A stretch of 62,000 nt of DNA from Neocallimastix lanati (nom. inval.) (GCA_016946835.1 JACVTC010000162.1:150001-212000); one strand, 5' to 3'; shown: positions 31,835 through 43,390, counted from the first letter of the stretch. Numbers and translations: made by a program. Notes: generated from the letters alone by a model not told the origin.

Positions 31835-32365
31835 ATTGACTCCAGTGGAGGTCCTACTAGATCTGAAAATTTACATGCTGAAATAGATAGGTTAAGAACA
31901 TCAATAAGAAATTCACGAATAAACAGATTAACTCAAAATAACCAGGCTAGAACTATTCAAAGAGCTTGGAGAAACGTTCTTGAAAGAAGAAGAATTGAAA
32001 GAATTAACAATCTTACAAGACGTAATAAAGCAATAAGAATACAAAGAGCTTGGAGGAATAGAATTAGAAATAATATTGAAAATGCTCTTAATGAAAGAGA
32101 AAATCAAAATGAAGAACAAAATCCTGATATTTGTGAAGAAGTTCAAGCTATCAGAAATGGCGAATTACCTGTTGATGAACATGGTTATATTTCCTTTGGT
32201 AATGAAGGAAATGTACCTGATGAAACCGAAGATTTAAATTTAGATTCTGACAGAAATATTAGAAATCGTGATATAGAACCTTTCATGGTTTATACAGATG
32301 CTTATGAAAATATACCTTATGAACATGAAAACGGAAATGTTGAAATACAACATCGATTAATATGA
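31835..32365 (+). CDS. Unrecognised reading frame with two IQ-like motifs, 5' end missing
   Basis: An uninterrupted plus-strand frame of 176 codons from just after a TAG (31832-31834) to TGA (32363-32365). The only Met is late (FMVYTD), so the 5' end is probably missing. The N-terminal half is basic and helical, with two IQ-like motifs about 30 residues apart: ARTIQRAWRNVLERRR and AIRIQRAWRNRIRNN. Both fit the calmodulin-binding pattern IQxxx(R)xxxx(R). The C-terminal half is acidic: GELPVDEHGYISFGNEG, then DETEDLNLDSD, ending EIQHRLI. It has no Asn runs and no retroelement motif. It lies between truncated E4 and truncated E5, both on the opposite strand. It could be a captured host gene piece, the last exon of a disrupted gene, or an unknown element's protein. 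I cannot name it. Confidence 0.6.
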   Translation: MDSSGGPTRSENLHAEIDRLRTSIRNSRINRLTQNNQARTIQRAWRNVLERRRIERINNLTRRNKAIRIQRAWRNRIRNNIENALNERENQNEEQNPDICEEVQAIRNGELPVDEHGYISFGNEGNVPDETEDLNLDSDRNIRNRDIEPFMVYTDAYENIPYEHENGNVEIQHRLI

Positions 32366-32456
32366 AGAAAGCAAAATATTCTAACTCAAAAAAAAAATCT
32401 TATATCTATATTATTGTTACGTCAAATTGTTTTTTGTTTTCTCCTTTAGTATTATC
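32366..32456. other. Junction between IQ frame and E5
   Basis: About 90 bases of AT-rich sequence after the TGA, with an A10 run, leading into the cut-off RT of E5. No polypurine tract, LTR end or target duplication is visible here. Confidence 0.5.
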
Positions 32457-33300
32457 TCATACACATGGAGTATTTGTTTTTCTTGTGTACTTTAAATTAA
32501 ATGTTTCTAATAATTTTACTATAAAACCTTCTTGAGAAATATAATATTTATTATCTTCTTTATCAATTTTAATACCTAAAATATAATTAATTGGTTCAAC
32601 TTTTGATAGTTTAAAATTATTTTTAATAATATTAACTATTTTTTTAATTTCTTTATCTTCACCAGTAATTACCATATCATCAACGTATAAACCAATAATG
32701 CCCAATAGCTTATTTTTAATTATTCTTTTAAAAATACATTTTTCCGAAATGAGTTGATGATAATCATTGTTAACCAAAAATTTTGTGATAGTAATGTTCC
32801 ACTGACGTCCGGATTGCTTAAGTCCATATAAGGCTTTATTCAACTTCCAATATCCTTTTCCAAAATTAGGATCACCTGGCGAAATAGTAGTATATATGTC
32901 CTTATCTAAATGTACATTTAAATATACAGCTTTTATCTAATTGAATCATATTCCATTTAAATTTAGAAGCTAAAGCAATAATTAATTTTAATTCATCGAT
33001 ATTTAATGTAGGGGAGTAAGTTAAGTCAAAATCGATACTTTTTCGTTGTTTAAATCTTCTAGCCACTACACGAGCCTTTCTTTTGACAACTTTATTGTCC
33101 AGACCAATTTTGTTAGTAAATACCCACTTTGTTGAAATTAAATTTTTTTTTTTTGGGAACAAATTTGACAAATGAAAAATTTTATTGTTATATAAATTAT
33201 TTAATTCAACATTAATTGCCTTTTCCCATTTTAAGTGGTCTTTACAATTTATTGCTTCATAATAATTTAATGGAATATTTGTAATTATATTAGCAATAAA
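32457..33300 (-). pseudogene. pol: E5 reverse transcriptase, C-terminally truncated
   Basis: STKWVFTNKIGLDNK, RKARVVARRFKQRKSIDF and TYSPTLNIDELKLII, then MIQLD, where two bases are missing (motif A QLDIKAVY is recovered in the next frame). LNKALYGLKQSGRQWNI, GLYVDDMVITGED and YILGIKIDKEDNKYY follow. It ends at NTPCV. The catalytic Asp residues are all codable. The frameshift and truncation inactivate it. Confidence 0.87.
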
Positions 33301-34543
33301 TTTATTTGAAAAATCATTAGTATTTAAAGTATTTGAATTACTACTATTTTTATTTAAAACTTTGTAATGTTTATGTTTATTATTATAATAATGTTTTTTG
33401 TATATTTTTCTTTTGAATAGAGAAGTATGAGAATTAATAAAAGGATTTTTATTAGGTTTATAGAATTTATTTTTATTAAGAATGTCTTATTTTTGAACAA
33501 TTTTGTGTAATCTTCTCTGGACTTTTATTATTTATAATTAAAGTTCTGTGGCCTTTGAGAGGGATTTGTTTATTTTTGTTTATAATATTATTGTTATTAT
33601 TTTCATTTTCAATAGTTTTGTTCTCGTATATATTAATATTTTATTCATTTGAATGAAATTTGAATTGATATTAAAATTTAATTTATTTATTATATGATCA
33701 TTATGATTATTTGGTATATTATCTATATAATTATTGCGTAGTATGATATTATTATTATTTACATCAATATTCATATTATTCGTATTATTTAGGTCAGTTT
33801 GATTATTATTTAAGGTTTCATTATTAATTAAATTTTTATTGAATAAATTATTATTAAAATTATTTTGAGTATAATTAATATCATCAAAATTATTTAAACT
33901 TTCATTAATTAAATTTTTATTAACATGATTTTGATTATTATATTAAATGTTTGAAGAACTTGAAGAATTATTATTATTATTTAAATCATAATTATTAGAG
34001 ATTAAATTAAAATTATTTTGATTTTCATTTATTCTATTGTTAAAAATTAAATTATTTGAATTTGAATATAAATTATTTTCATTATTAATATTTTGATTAT
34101 TAAATAATATATTATTATTTAGTGAACTTAAATCTTTATTATTTTGAATATTCAATTTTGGTTTATTAAGGTTTTTATGATAAATATTAATTTTTGAACT
34201 TAATCTATTATTATTTTGATTCATATTAATAGAATCGTCATAATTTAAATTATTATTATTATTTTGGTTGCTTATATTAAAATTTTCTGAATTTAAATTA
34301 TTATTATTTTGTGTTCCATCATCGTTCAAATTTTTATTATTAAAATATTTTTTTCATCATTTTTTGAAAAATTATCTTCTTCATTATCATCAACTGAGTA
34401 GAAATTGTCGTCGCTATCTCCATTATTATTAAAGATAATGTTGATATTATTGTCTTTTTTATTGTTAACTCTACTGTCAAAATTATTTTTTTCTTTAATA
34501 ATATCATTATTATTATTTTGTTTAGTGTTGATATTGTCATTAT
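33301..34543 (-). pseudogene. E5 Asn-rich linker between integrase and RT
   Basis: About 1.2 kb of Asn/Asp/Ser/Ile-rich coding, open in pieces (33943-34329 with NNNN blocks, 33580-33774) and broken by several frameshifts. E6 has an equivalent linker of similar length within its pol frame, so this is a true part of the polyprotein and not random repeat. Confidence 0.65.
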
Positions 34544-35640
34544 TTATAGGTGTAATATCTGAAATATTTTTATTGTTTTCTGAATTATTTTCATTATTTT
34601 TGAGTTATTTTTATTAATATCTGAATTATTTCCATTATTATTTGGGAAATAAAAATCTTTATTGATTGTAGAATATTTGCTGAAATTAAAGTCAAATTTT
34701 AAAAATGTTAGGTAATCATTTTTATTTGCAGCTGAATTAGATAAAAAAATATTTGCAGGTTCATCTTCAATGCAAAATATTTCTCTGACAGAACGTAGAT
34801 TATAATTATTGAAATCCATAATTAAATAACTATGAGTTTTTTCTGCAAATCCAAGAAAAATTCCTTTATTAGAGTTAGAATGAAATTTGTTTTTGTTTTG
34901 ATCATAAATTTTGTAAAAAGCTATACAACCAAAGGTTCTTAAATGGTCTAATTTAACTTTGCGGTTGTAAAAATATTCATCAGGAATATTGTTATTAGAA
35001 ATTTGATGAGGAGTTTTATTGTATAAATAGTTTCCACAAGCAATTGCGTAGTCCCAGAAATTTTCTGATAGTTTACTCCAGGAAAGCAGAGTTTTGGTAC
35101 ATGAAATTAAGGTTTGGTTAAATCTCTCCGCTATTCCATTGTTTTCTGGGTTATAAGGTGGCGAATAAATTTTTGCAATGTCATTATCTTCACAAAAAGA
35201 AATAATTCTTTTGTTTTTATATTCTCTGGCATTGTCAGATTTAAAAATTTAGACTTTTTTGTCATTAAATAAATTATTTAAATATTTTAAAAATTTAATG
35301 ATGATATTAATGGCTTCGCTTTTCCTTTTCATAAGGAAAATCCAACTTTTATGAGATTTTTCATCAATAAACGTTATAACAAATCTCATTCCATTAATAG
35401 AATCATTTATGGGACCAATGATATCAGAATGAATAACCTCAAGAATATCATTTGCTTTTGGCATTTCTTTATTATAAGGTTTTCTTTTCACTTTAGATAT
35501 TTTACAGTTAGTACATAATGGTTCTTTAATATTATGTAAATTTAAATAATCATCTATGTTTTCAATATAATAATGGCCAAGTCTTCTGCGCCATATTAAT
35601 TTACTATCATGATTTAATTTATTTATATTAAAGATATAAT
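34544..35640 (-). pseudogene. pol: E5 zinc domain and integrase
   Basis: LIWRRRLGHYYIENI (first zinc His is Arg; WHRRLGH in E6), CTNCKISKVKRK, HSDIIGPINDSING (first Asp), FIDEKSHKSWIF, then KKV-TAA-IFKSDNAREN (second Asp; the stop replaces Lys), SPPYNPENNGIAERFNQT (Glu), ENFWDYAIACGNYLYN, and KGIFLGFAEKTHSYLIMDF. Apart from the one TAA the frame is open from about 35600 to 34544. Confidence 0.85.
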
Positions 35641-36198
35641 TTTAATATTTTGTTTTGTTTTATCATTATGTATAGCAGTGTTTAAAATTTCGTTATTATT
35701 ATTAGAGTGAAAAGTTCCGATAGTATTATTATTTTTATCCATTAAGGTCAGTTTAACTCTATTATCAGACCTTTCAGTTAAAGCTTTAATGTCTATTTTG
35801 GCAAGTTCAATGCCACTAATAATATTCCTAGAAACTTCTTTGGAATATAATACATGTTTTAAAACGATTTCTTGACTATTAATAAAAAAATGGAATTCAC
35901 CATAACCTTCAAAAACGCAAGAAGAGTTACTTGGGCATTTTAAAATACATTTCTCTTCTTTATAATTTATTAACAAACTTTTATCATTGGTTAGATGTTC
36001 TCCAGCACCAGAATCATATAACCAACTAGATATATTATATTTATTTATCAATAAAACACCAGAATTTTTAAAAATGCACATATAATTTATATAAAATTTA
36101 AAATATTTATCTTTATTTAAGTTTATTTTTTGAAATACATGTAATTTGTTATATTTATTATTATTATTATTTAACTCTTGTTTATCCTCAAGGAACAT
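35623..36198 (-). pseudogene. pol: E5 protease region of pol
   Basis: Open frame with SSWLYDSGAGEHLTNDKSL (catalytic DSG intact), CVFEGYGEFHFFINSQEIVL, VLYSKEVSRNIISGIELAK and a C-terminal hairpin-rich stretch. It stops at 35623, just before the zinc domain in another frame, so one frameshift separates it from integrase. Confidence 0.85.
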
Positions 36199-36336
36199 GA
36201 ATTTTATATCTTCAAAATCTACATCAGAATTATAATAATTGTTAATGTCGTGTTTAGAAATATTTCCGGTGAATTTATATTCTTTTTATTATTGTTTTTA
36301 TAGTTTTTACTATAGTTATCTTTATATTTGTTATTT

Positions 36337-37092
36337 TTACTTTATTAAAATAATTATTATTTTATCATTTGAACACTTATTTAACATTTGTGTAAATTTG
36401 CTAGTTTTATTTTTTAAGTTGTACCAACACTCCTTTATACTATGATTAGTTTTTTCACAAATAGAGCAATATTTATTATTTTTATAATTGTTTTTATTTT
36501 TGATGTTTATTTTTCTTACTTGGTCTATTTCCATGGGATCATCATCTCTGTTATCATAATTCCAAACTTTAATATAAGATCTTTTCTTCAGGTCGGCATC
36601 AATTTTGTTATAAAGAGAGTCAAAAGTTTCGTTTTGTTCCAAAATAAATTTTCCCATGTAGTCTTCCGGAAAGGCATTATAAAGATATTTGATTTTTTCT
36701 TCATCACTGATTTTAAGCTGGGAGCTATCCATAACTTTAAAAATATCCCTCATTTGGTCAAGAATTTCCATAATTTTCTCTTCTTTACTGGTAGATAACA
36801 AATTAAGCCTAGATATCCAGTATGATGTGCCATTCTTGTCTCCTCCAAAATACTTTTTTAATTTATCCATTATATCTTTTGCTGATAATATCCCAGCAAC
36901 CTTTTTGTGGATTTCTTGAGTAATAGAATGAAGTATCAAAGACCTGGCGGTAGCATTTTTCATCAGGTGTTCTAGGTCTTCTTTTTTCTTCGGATCATCC
37001 ACATCTATGTCTTTAATTTTATTTTCCTTGGCATATTCGGAGATGTAATTAGATGTTCCTTTTGGAACAATTAATGATTTTTTTTTATTCAT
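36337..37092 (-). CDS. gag: E5 gag, open reading frame
   Basis: 251 codons, no stop. MNKKKSLIVPKGTSNYISEY lacks the N-terminal FNGxxFxxWEF segment of E1 and E6, so the start may be deleted internally or lie close to a truncation. The core aligns with E1/E6 gag: SYWISRLNLLSTSKEEKI, KIKYLYNAFPEDYMGKF, DDDPMEIDQVRK. The zinc knuckle CSICEKTNHSIKEC is perfect CX2CX4HX4C, followed by Trp. The ATG lies 40 bases after the primer-binding site. It would form the particle shell and bind RNA. Confidence 0.85.
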   Translation of the reverse strand: MNKKKSLIVPKGTSNYISEYAKENKIKDIDVDDPKKKEDLEHLMKNATARSLILHSITQEIHKKVAGILSAKDIMDKLKKYFGGDKNGTSYWISRLNLLSTSKEEKIMEILDQMRDIFKVMDSSQLKISDEEKIKYLYNAFPEDYMGKFILEQNETFDSLYNKIDADLKKRSYIKVWNYDNRDDDPMEIDQVRKINIKNKNNYKNNKYCSICEKTNHSIKECWYNLKNKTSKFTQMLNKCSNDKIIIILIK

Positions 37093-37131
37093 TTTGTATT
37101 AATTAATAATATTATTCTCTCAAGATTTGTT

Positions 37132-37145
37132 TGAGACTCTTAATC
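37132..37145 (-). promoter_or_regulatory. E5 primer-binding site (tRNA-Lys CUU type)
   Basis: Plus strand TGAGACTCTTAATC, directly flanked by the LTR end ...GGTTGACA on the minus strand. Exact match to the shared 14-mer. Confidence 0.85.
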
Positions 37146-37361
37146 TGTCAACCGACTTTCTCCTGTAGTAACTCAAAAGATAATAAAGTTTAATATAATT
37201 TATTTATTTATTTTATTTAATATTTTATATTTTAAAAGAGTCATCATTACATAAATTTATTTCATAGATTATTTTATACATGAATACATAAATCTATACT
37301 AATATATAAATCACATGTTATAAATTTCCTATTCTAATAATAATAATAATAATAATAATTG
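37146..37361 (-). mobile_element. E5 5' LTR (partial)
   Basis: On the minus strand it ends CAGGAGAAAGTCGGTTGACA before the primer-binding site. Only about 215 bases remain before the E6 LTR begins at 37360, next to a TAA microsatellite. The 5' start of this LTR is therefore either lost or buried in the microsatellite where E6 inserted. Confidence 0.55.
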
Positions 37362-37678
37362 TTGACTGCACTCATAATTTAACTATATATTTAATTTATT
37401 TATTTATAGTATTTATTTATATTTATGTGTATTTATTTATTTATATTTAATGATTACTTAATGTATTATGATCTATCGTCTTGTATAAATCTATGTTAAT
37501 TATCTTTTAATATTTATTTAATTAATTTTTAATTTATTTTATGTTATGGAAAACGCATGTAGTAACATGTGACTTTATTACTTATTTAAAGCTGAAAGAT
37601 AGATCATACACTTATTTCCCTTGTATACCATATTCCATAAGGAATATTATTATAGATCTAAATTTAATAAAGCTAACA
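37360..37678 (+). mobile_element. E6 5' LTR
   Basis: Starts TGTTGACTGCACTC and ends GCTAACA, with short TGTTG/…AACA inverted ends. It contains the hairpin CATGT-AGTA-ACATG (37556-37569) and is AT-rich throughout, with GAT/CTATCGTC segments shared exactly with the 3' LTR. It directly precedes the primer-binding site. No clear TATA box stands out in so AT-rich a sequence. Confidence 0.88.
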
Positions 37679-37692
37679 GATTAAGAGTCTCA
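37679..37692 (+). promoter_or_regulatory. E6 primer-binding site (tRNA-Lys CUU type)
   Basis: GATTAAGAGTCTCA begins at the base after LTR end ...TAACA. This is the cleanest case for fixing its position: immediately at the LTR boundary, 61 bases before the gag ATG. Confidence 0.88.
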
Positions 37693-37753
37693 GTTGACTC
37701 ATATCATTTATTACTAAAAGTACTTAATTAATACGCTTCACCGCTTCGAAATC

Positions 37754-39067
37754 ATGCAAGACTTTAACTTAGCTAAGGACCAACGCCTCCATGGAAAATC
37801 CAACTTTAATGAGTGGAAATTCCTTATTGACAATGCCGCTAAACGTCAAGGTATTAAGGAATTCATGGAAGTCGACGTCGTTGGAAAACTTAATGATGTA
37901 GGTTTTAATTACAACCCCAATGTCAACGATGTTATCAACAAGGTAATTACTAAATTAATTACCAAAATGTTGCCGCAAGCTCCTGCCGCACCTATTCGAA
38001 ACAATAATGCTGAGGTTAATCGAAACAATGACGTTGATATCAATACTCAGCTAACTAACTTTTTTGGTAATCCTCTTAATCATATCAGATTAGTTGAGGA
38101 AGCAGAAAGGATCGATGCTGACATGATACTCATGATCAGTAAGAATGTCGATGATTCTGTTTTAAGAGAAATCAGCAGACTTAATAATGGTTTCCGTATA
38201 ATGGAAAGACTCAAATCAAAATATGGAAATTCAAATGCTGATATGGAATACTGGCTTAAAAGGTTAAGAAGTATTAAAGCCAGAGATAGAAATCAAATCA
38301 TCGAAAAGCTAGAACTTATGAAAGAAACTTTCGATGATATGGAAGAACAACATGTGGAGATCACTGATAAGGAAAAATTAAAATATCTCTATAACGTACT
38401 ACAGGATGATTATAAAAATATCATTCAAATTAATTTGAATAGTTACCCTAATGTATATATTAATAATCTCAAAAGTTTTATTTATGCAAAATCTTACTTA
38501 GAAAATTGGGAAGATAACAAAACCATTGAAAAAGATGATCCAATGGATCTAGATTTTATCAGTAGAGGAAGAAGAACTAGTAATTCCTCAAAGAAAAATG
38601 AACACAACAACCATAATAACAAAAGCTCTAACTCTAAGAAAAGAGGAAAGCAAAATGGTAACCAATATAACAATAATAATAAAGATAATAGTAACAAAGA
38701 CAATAATAATAAATCATATTGCTACATTTGTGAAGTTAAAGGACACTCTACCAGAAACTGCATATATAATATGAAGACGAAGTCAAATCATAATAAAGGG
38801 AGGCAAGAAAAGCTTCAAGTAAAGACCACATTAAATGATTATCCAAAAAAGTCTTTACATTTAATAAGTAAAATTTCTGATCCAGACAGTGCCAGTAGTT
38901 ATGACGATAATTTTGATTTTGAAGACGCAAGGGCACTGATAAAAAAACAAGAAGAAATAAACATTAACAATAAGGTTAAATTTTCTGGATTAATTGAATA
39001 CGTGAATGACAGTTTTATTATTCCAAAGGAAATAACAATTCCTAATAAAAAAAGGAATTATATGTAA
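37754..39067 (+). CDS. gag: E6 gag, intact
   Basis: 437 codons. FNLAKDQRLHGKSNFNEWKF is the copia gag N-terminus, followed by an insert with Asn/Ile (about residues 55-110). The core MEYWLKRLRSIKARDRNQII, KLKYLYNVLQDDYKN and DDPMDLDFISRGRR follows. The zinc knuckle CYICEVKGHSTRNC (about residues 324-337) is CX2CX4HX4C. A Lys/Asn-rich tail ends in TAA at 39065-39067. The start is the first ATG after the primer-binding site. It overlaps pol by 19 bases. Confidence 0.92.
   Translation: MQDFNLAKDQRLHGKSNFNEWKFLIDNAAKRQGIKEFMEVDVVGKLNDVGFNYNPNVNDVINKVITKLITKMLPQAPAAPIRNNNAEVNRNNDVDINTQLTNFFGNPLNHIRLVEEAERIDADMILMISKNVDDSVLREISRLNNGFRIMERLKSKYGNSNADMEYWLKRLRSIKARDRNQIIEKLELMKETFDDMEEQHVEITDKEKLKYLYNVLQDDYKNIIQINLNSYPNVYINNLKSFIYAKSYLENWEDNKTIEKDDPMDLDFISRGRRTSNSSKKNEHNNHNNKSSNSKKRGKQNGNQYNNNNKDNSNKDNNNKSYCYICEVKGHSTRNCIYNMKTKSNHNKGRQEKLQVKTTLNDYPKKSLHLISKISDPDSASSYDDNFDFEDARALIKKQEEININNKVKFSGLIEYVNDSFIIPKEITIPNKKRNYM
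39047..39053 (+). promoter_or_regulatory. Candidate -1 frameshift site between E6 gag and pol
   Basis: An A7 run lies 12 bases before the gag stop. Pol is open from 39049 in the -1 frame relative to gag and reads KELYVNNINYYEEN into the protease. Slippage on the A run would make Gag-Pol. A canonical heptamer is not perfect here (a T precedes the A codons) and no downstream structure was checked. Confidence 0.4.
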
Positions 39068-42000
39068 ACAACATTAATTATTATGAAGAAAATGATAAGA
39101 CTAGTGAATGGTTATATGATACTGGTGCTGGAGAACATATAACTAATGATTTTAATTTGCTAAATAATTTTATTCACTGCAAAATAAAGTTAAGATGTGC
39201 CAATGGGACAATGTGTAGCTTCGAAGGATATGGTACTTACGAATGTTACATTAATGGAATATATGTACCACTAGACAGGGTATTATATTCAAAATCTGCA
39301 ACTAAAAATATTATTAGTGGAATGGAACTGGCCAAAATAGGATATAGAGTCATTATTGACACTGATGATTATACACGTGGTAGATTTAACTTATGGGGTC
39401 CAAATAATGTATATATAGGAACTTATTATTCTACAAATGATAATCAATTCTTAGTAAATACTTACAAGATTAATAAAAACATTGAAGAAAAAGATAAAAA
39501 TATTATGGCTTTAAACGAAGTTGATGAAAAAAGCCTTGAAATTTGGCATAGAAGACTAGGTCATTATTACCTAGAAAACATAAACAAATATCTAAATTTA
39601 CACCAAATAAAAACTCCTAAATGCATAGAATGTAAAGTAGCTAAAATGTCAAGGAAATCACACGGAGGAAAAACACCAAAAGCTACGAAAATATTAGAAA
39701 TAATACATTCAGACATTTCAGGTCCATACAATTCATCTATCAATAATAAAAAATACTTTATTACATTCATGGATGAATTCTCAAGAAAAGTATGGATATA
39801 TACTTTAAAATCTAAAGCCGAAGCCCCCGAATTAATTGTGGAATTCTTCAAGTACTTAAATAACCAATTTGAAGAATATAATATTAAAATATTTAAATCA
39901 GATGGAGGAAAGGAATTTAAAAATAAAACAGTTAATAAATACTGTAAAGAAAATGGAATAGAAAAAACCTATTCTCCCCCAGGTTGTCCTGAAATTAATG
40001 GAAAAGCTGAAAGAATAAACAGAACTCTTAGAAATTCAGCTAAAACTCTTCTATATTGGGCAGAATTATCAGAAAACTTTTTGAATTTTGCTATAAAACA
40101 GGCATGCTACATATATAACTTAATTCCCCATTCAGGAAATAAATTTTTAATACCCAATGATGTATTTTACAACAAAAAGGTAGAGTTAAAACATTTAAAA
40201 ACTTTTGGTTGTGTGTGTTATTACAGGGATGATACACAACACAAATCAAAATTTTTACCAAATGCTAAGAAGGGCGTATTCTTGGGATTTGATGATAAAA
40301 AATATTCATATATTATCATGGACATTGAAAATAATAAAATGCATTATACTAACGATGTAGAATTCGTTGAAGAAGAGCCTAGTAAACACAAATACGAAAC
40401 AAGCAATTATAAAGACTCTTACTTCTCATTTATGAAAGACAACAATAGAAAAGATAGGAATCCAGAAGATAATATTATAAATGAAGATAATAATGTAAAT
40501 GATGATAATAATATAAATGAAGATAATAATATAAACAATGAAAATAATTTTAATGGAAGAAACATCTTAAATGAAGAAAACATTTTAAATGAAAATATTA
40601 ATAATGAAAGGACTACTAATACAGAACATAAAAGTAATTACATTAAAAATAAGCATGTCAATAATATATCGTTAAATGAAGAAAACCAAGATTTTGGTAA
40701 TAAAGATATAAACCAGAAAAATAACCATAATTTAAATAAAGATGTTGAAATTAATTCAAAAATTAATCCTGAAATTAAAAATAAAAATAATTGTGAATTT
40801 AAATTGAAATTCAATTTCAACAATGTTGACAAAAATAATTCTGAAAATAATTATTTAAATAAGATAAATAGAAATTTAGAAATAATAAATAAAAATTATA
40901 ATAAAAATTTTAGAAATAATACTAATACCAATTTTAATTCTAGTATTATTGAAAAATATAAACCAGAAAATCCTGCTTATGCCGCCTCAACTTCCAGCAG
41001 GAACAAAGGAAAAGGAAAAATAACCGAATTTGAAAATTTTGATAAAAATAAAATATTTTTAAATAATGAAAAATCAAGCCAAAATTTAGAGAATTTTACA
41101 ATAAATAATAATAATATTAAAAAAAATTTTAATAATAAAAATTTTTCAAAAAATGATGAAAATTTTCAAGAAAATCTATTGGCTGAAGCAAAATCACATT
41201 CATATCATATCAAAAAATTTTCAAATAATTCAATAATTTCAAATAACACTAATGAATCACATATAACATATGACAACAATAATGATTCACATAAATCTAT
41301 TAATAATTCAAATAAATCAATGAATATCAAAAATTTACCAAAAAATGATCAAAATTTAATTAATAAAATTTTTTTATCGAAAAATAATGAATTAATTCAA
41401 CAATATTCAAAATCCAGCGACTCTATGAAGAAAAACTATAATTTCTCCACTCCTACAATAGATATCAATAATATTCCTTCAGATAATAAAAATACGGTAA
41501 TGGAAAATCTTAAAAATATAACTCTTCCATATAATATTAATCAGAATTTACCTTTAATAACCGATTCTTCAACCAACCAAATTTCTCAAAAAACAGACGA
41601 AATTTCACTTACTAATAATAACTAAATAAATAATAAATTTAACAACAATAATATAGTAAACAAAGAAAATTATGCCCACAAATCTCTTATAGATGCATCA
41701 AGTGTTATTGATTTTAATAAATATGAAATTATGGATGACATTGTAGCCATTACAGAATATGACAACATCTATAAAAGACCACTTAGTCCAAAATATAAAG
41801 AGACTGCACCTACTAATATTAGTTCTCGTAGAAAACTAGATCAAATCAACGACATTATTATTGCTTCTATATTTTGTCACATTCCTAATACATATGAAGA
41901 AGCAATAAACAGTGAAGACAAAAATAACTGGATTGAGGCTATTAATGATGAACTTAATAACCTTTATTCTAATAATATTATGACTTTTGTTAAAAATGTA

Positions 42001-43095
42001 CCTAAAAACAAAAACATCATTACCACAAAATGGGTTTTCAACACTAAACGTGATTCAAATAATAATATTTATAAATATAAAGCTCGTTTAGTTGCTGGCG
42101 GATTTAAACAAAAATGGGGAATCGATTATGAATTAACTTATTCTCCTACTCTAAACATTGATGGTCTTAAATTAATATTCGCTATTTCTGCTGCTCTTAA
42201 GTGGAATATTTTCCAGCTAGATATAAAGGCCGCTTACCTTAATGCTCCGCTTGATAAAGATATTTATACTACTATTCCTAAAGGCGATACGCACTTTGGG
42301 CGGGGATATTGGAAGCTCAACAAAGCTTTGTATGGCCTTAAGCAATCTGGTAGACATTGGTATAATACCATTAGAAAATTTCTAATAAAAAATAAGTTCA
42401 TTCAAATTAAATCCGAACAATGTATTTTCAAATTTACAAAAAATAATATAACAAAATGCATTATCGGCTTATACGTGGACGACATGGTCATCGCTGGAGA
42501 AAACGAATACATTAAACAAATAATAAATAAAATAAAATCAAAATTTAAAATATCTAAATGTGATCTAATTGAATACATATTAGGAATTGAAGTAAAGAAA
42601 GAAAATAATTCATATATTATTTCACAGAAAAATTTTATAAATAATATGTTATATAAATTTAATATTGATAATACAAAGAAAAGAAAAACACCATGTACTG
42701 GTGATAATAAAATATCAGAAAACAATAAACCTTTCGATAAAACAATCTACAAAAGCGCAATAGGTTCCTTAATACACCTTTCGAAATGTACTAGACCTGA
42801 CATAGCTTTCGCTGTAAATAAAGCTTCAAGAAAATGTGAAAATCCAACTATATCGGATTGGAACAAAATAATAAATATTCTAAAATATATTAACAGTACC
42901 AAAGAATTTAAGATAGAATATAATGGAAAGGGGGAGCTTGTTGCATATACCGACTCTGACTTTGCCGGCTGTTTGGAAGATAGAAGATCTACCTCAGGAG
43001 GAATAATACTAATGGGAACAAGTCCGATATGCTGGTTGTCTAAGAGACAAACAAGTGTTGCTACGTCTACTGCTGAAGCACTTCCGAAAATATAA
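39049..43095 (+). pseudogene. pol: E6 pol: protease, integrase, linker, reverse transcriptase
   Basis: One frame across 4 kb with a single TAA (41623-41625) in the linker. Protease: EWLYDTGAGEHITND. Zinc domain: WHRRLGHYYLENI...CIECKVAKM. Integrase triad: HSDISGP, KSDGGKEF and NGKAERIN. Integrase C-terminus: KKGVFLGFDDKKYSYIIMD. Asn/Glu-rich linker from about 40440 to 41740. RT: TKWVFNTKRDSN, ARLVAGGFKQKWGIDY, FQLDIKAAYLNAPLDKD, NKALYGLKQSGRHWYN, GLYVDDMVIAGEN and CTRPDIAFAVNKA. All RT and integrase catalytic acids are present. It ends in RNase H at STAEAL, where a deletion shifts the frame. Confidence 0.92.
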
Positions 43096-43379
43096 AGAAA
43101 ATATTATGAATTAGAAATATAATAAAAGAAATTTTAAACAAATGGATAACTGTTAAAATCTTTACAGATAATCAAGCAAGTAAGAAAATAATGGAGAACG
43201 GAGAAATAAATACAAAATTAAAGCATATAAGTGTAAGATATCATTTCAACAGGGACAATATTGTAAAGAAGAAAGTAAAATTAGAATATATTGATACTGA
43301 AAACATGCTAGCGGACATATTAACCAAGGACTCAAATGGACCAAAGATACAAAAATTTACAAACAACATTTTTATCTAA
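43096..43379 (+). pseudogene. pol: E6 RNase H, C-terminal part after a deletion
   Basis: After TSTAEA the expected EYIST part is lost and the frame shifts. TSENIKKIL, TGA (Trp in E1: ILWLRN), IRNIIKEILNKW, IFTDNQASKKIM and TENMLADILTKD continue to TAA at 43377. A 10 bp direct repeat of the GCTGAAGCA type probably mediated the loss. Confidence 0.8.
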
Positions 43380-43390
43380 AAATATTATTT

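Larger units (their letters stand above)
32457..37361 (-). mobile_element. E5: Ty1/copia retrotransposon truncated in RT
   Basis: Minus strand: 5' LTR (37361-37146), primer-binding site, intact gag, protease, integrase, Asn-rich linker, and RT up to TPCV, where it stops short. RNase H, polypurine tract and 3' LTR are gone. Same lineage as E1, E6 and E10. Confidence 0.88.

Noticed and set aside
31928-32146. 72-codon minus-strand frame inside the IQ region
   Set aside because: The plus-strand frame is longer, has internal repeats and sensible composition; the minus frame is its shadow.
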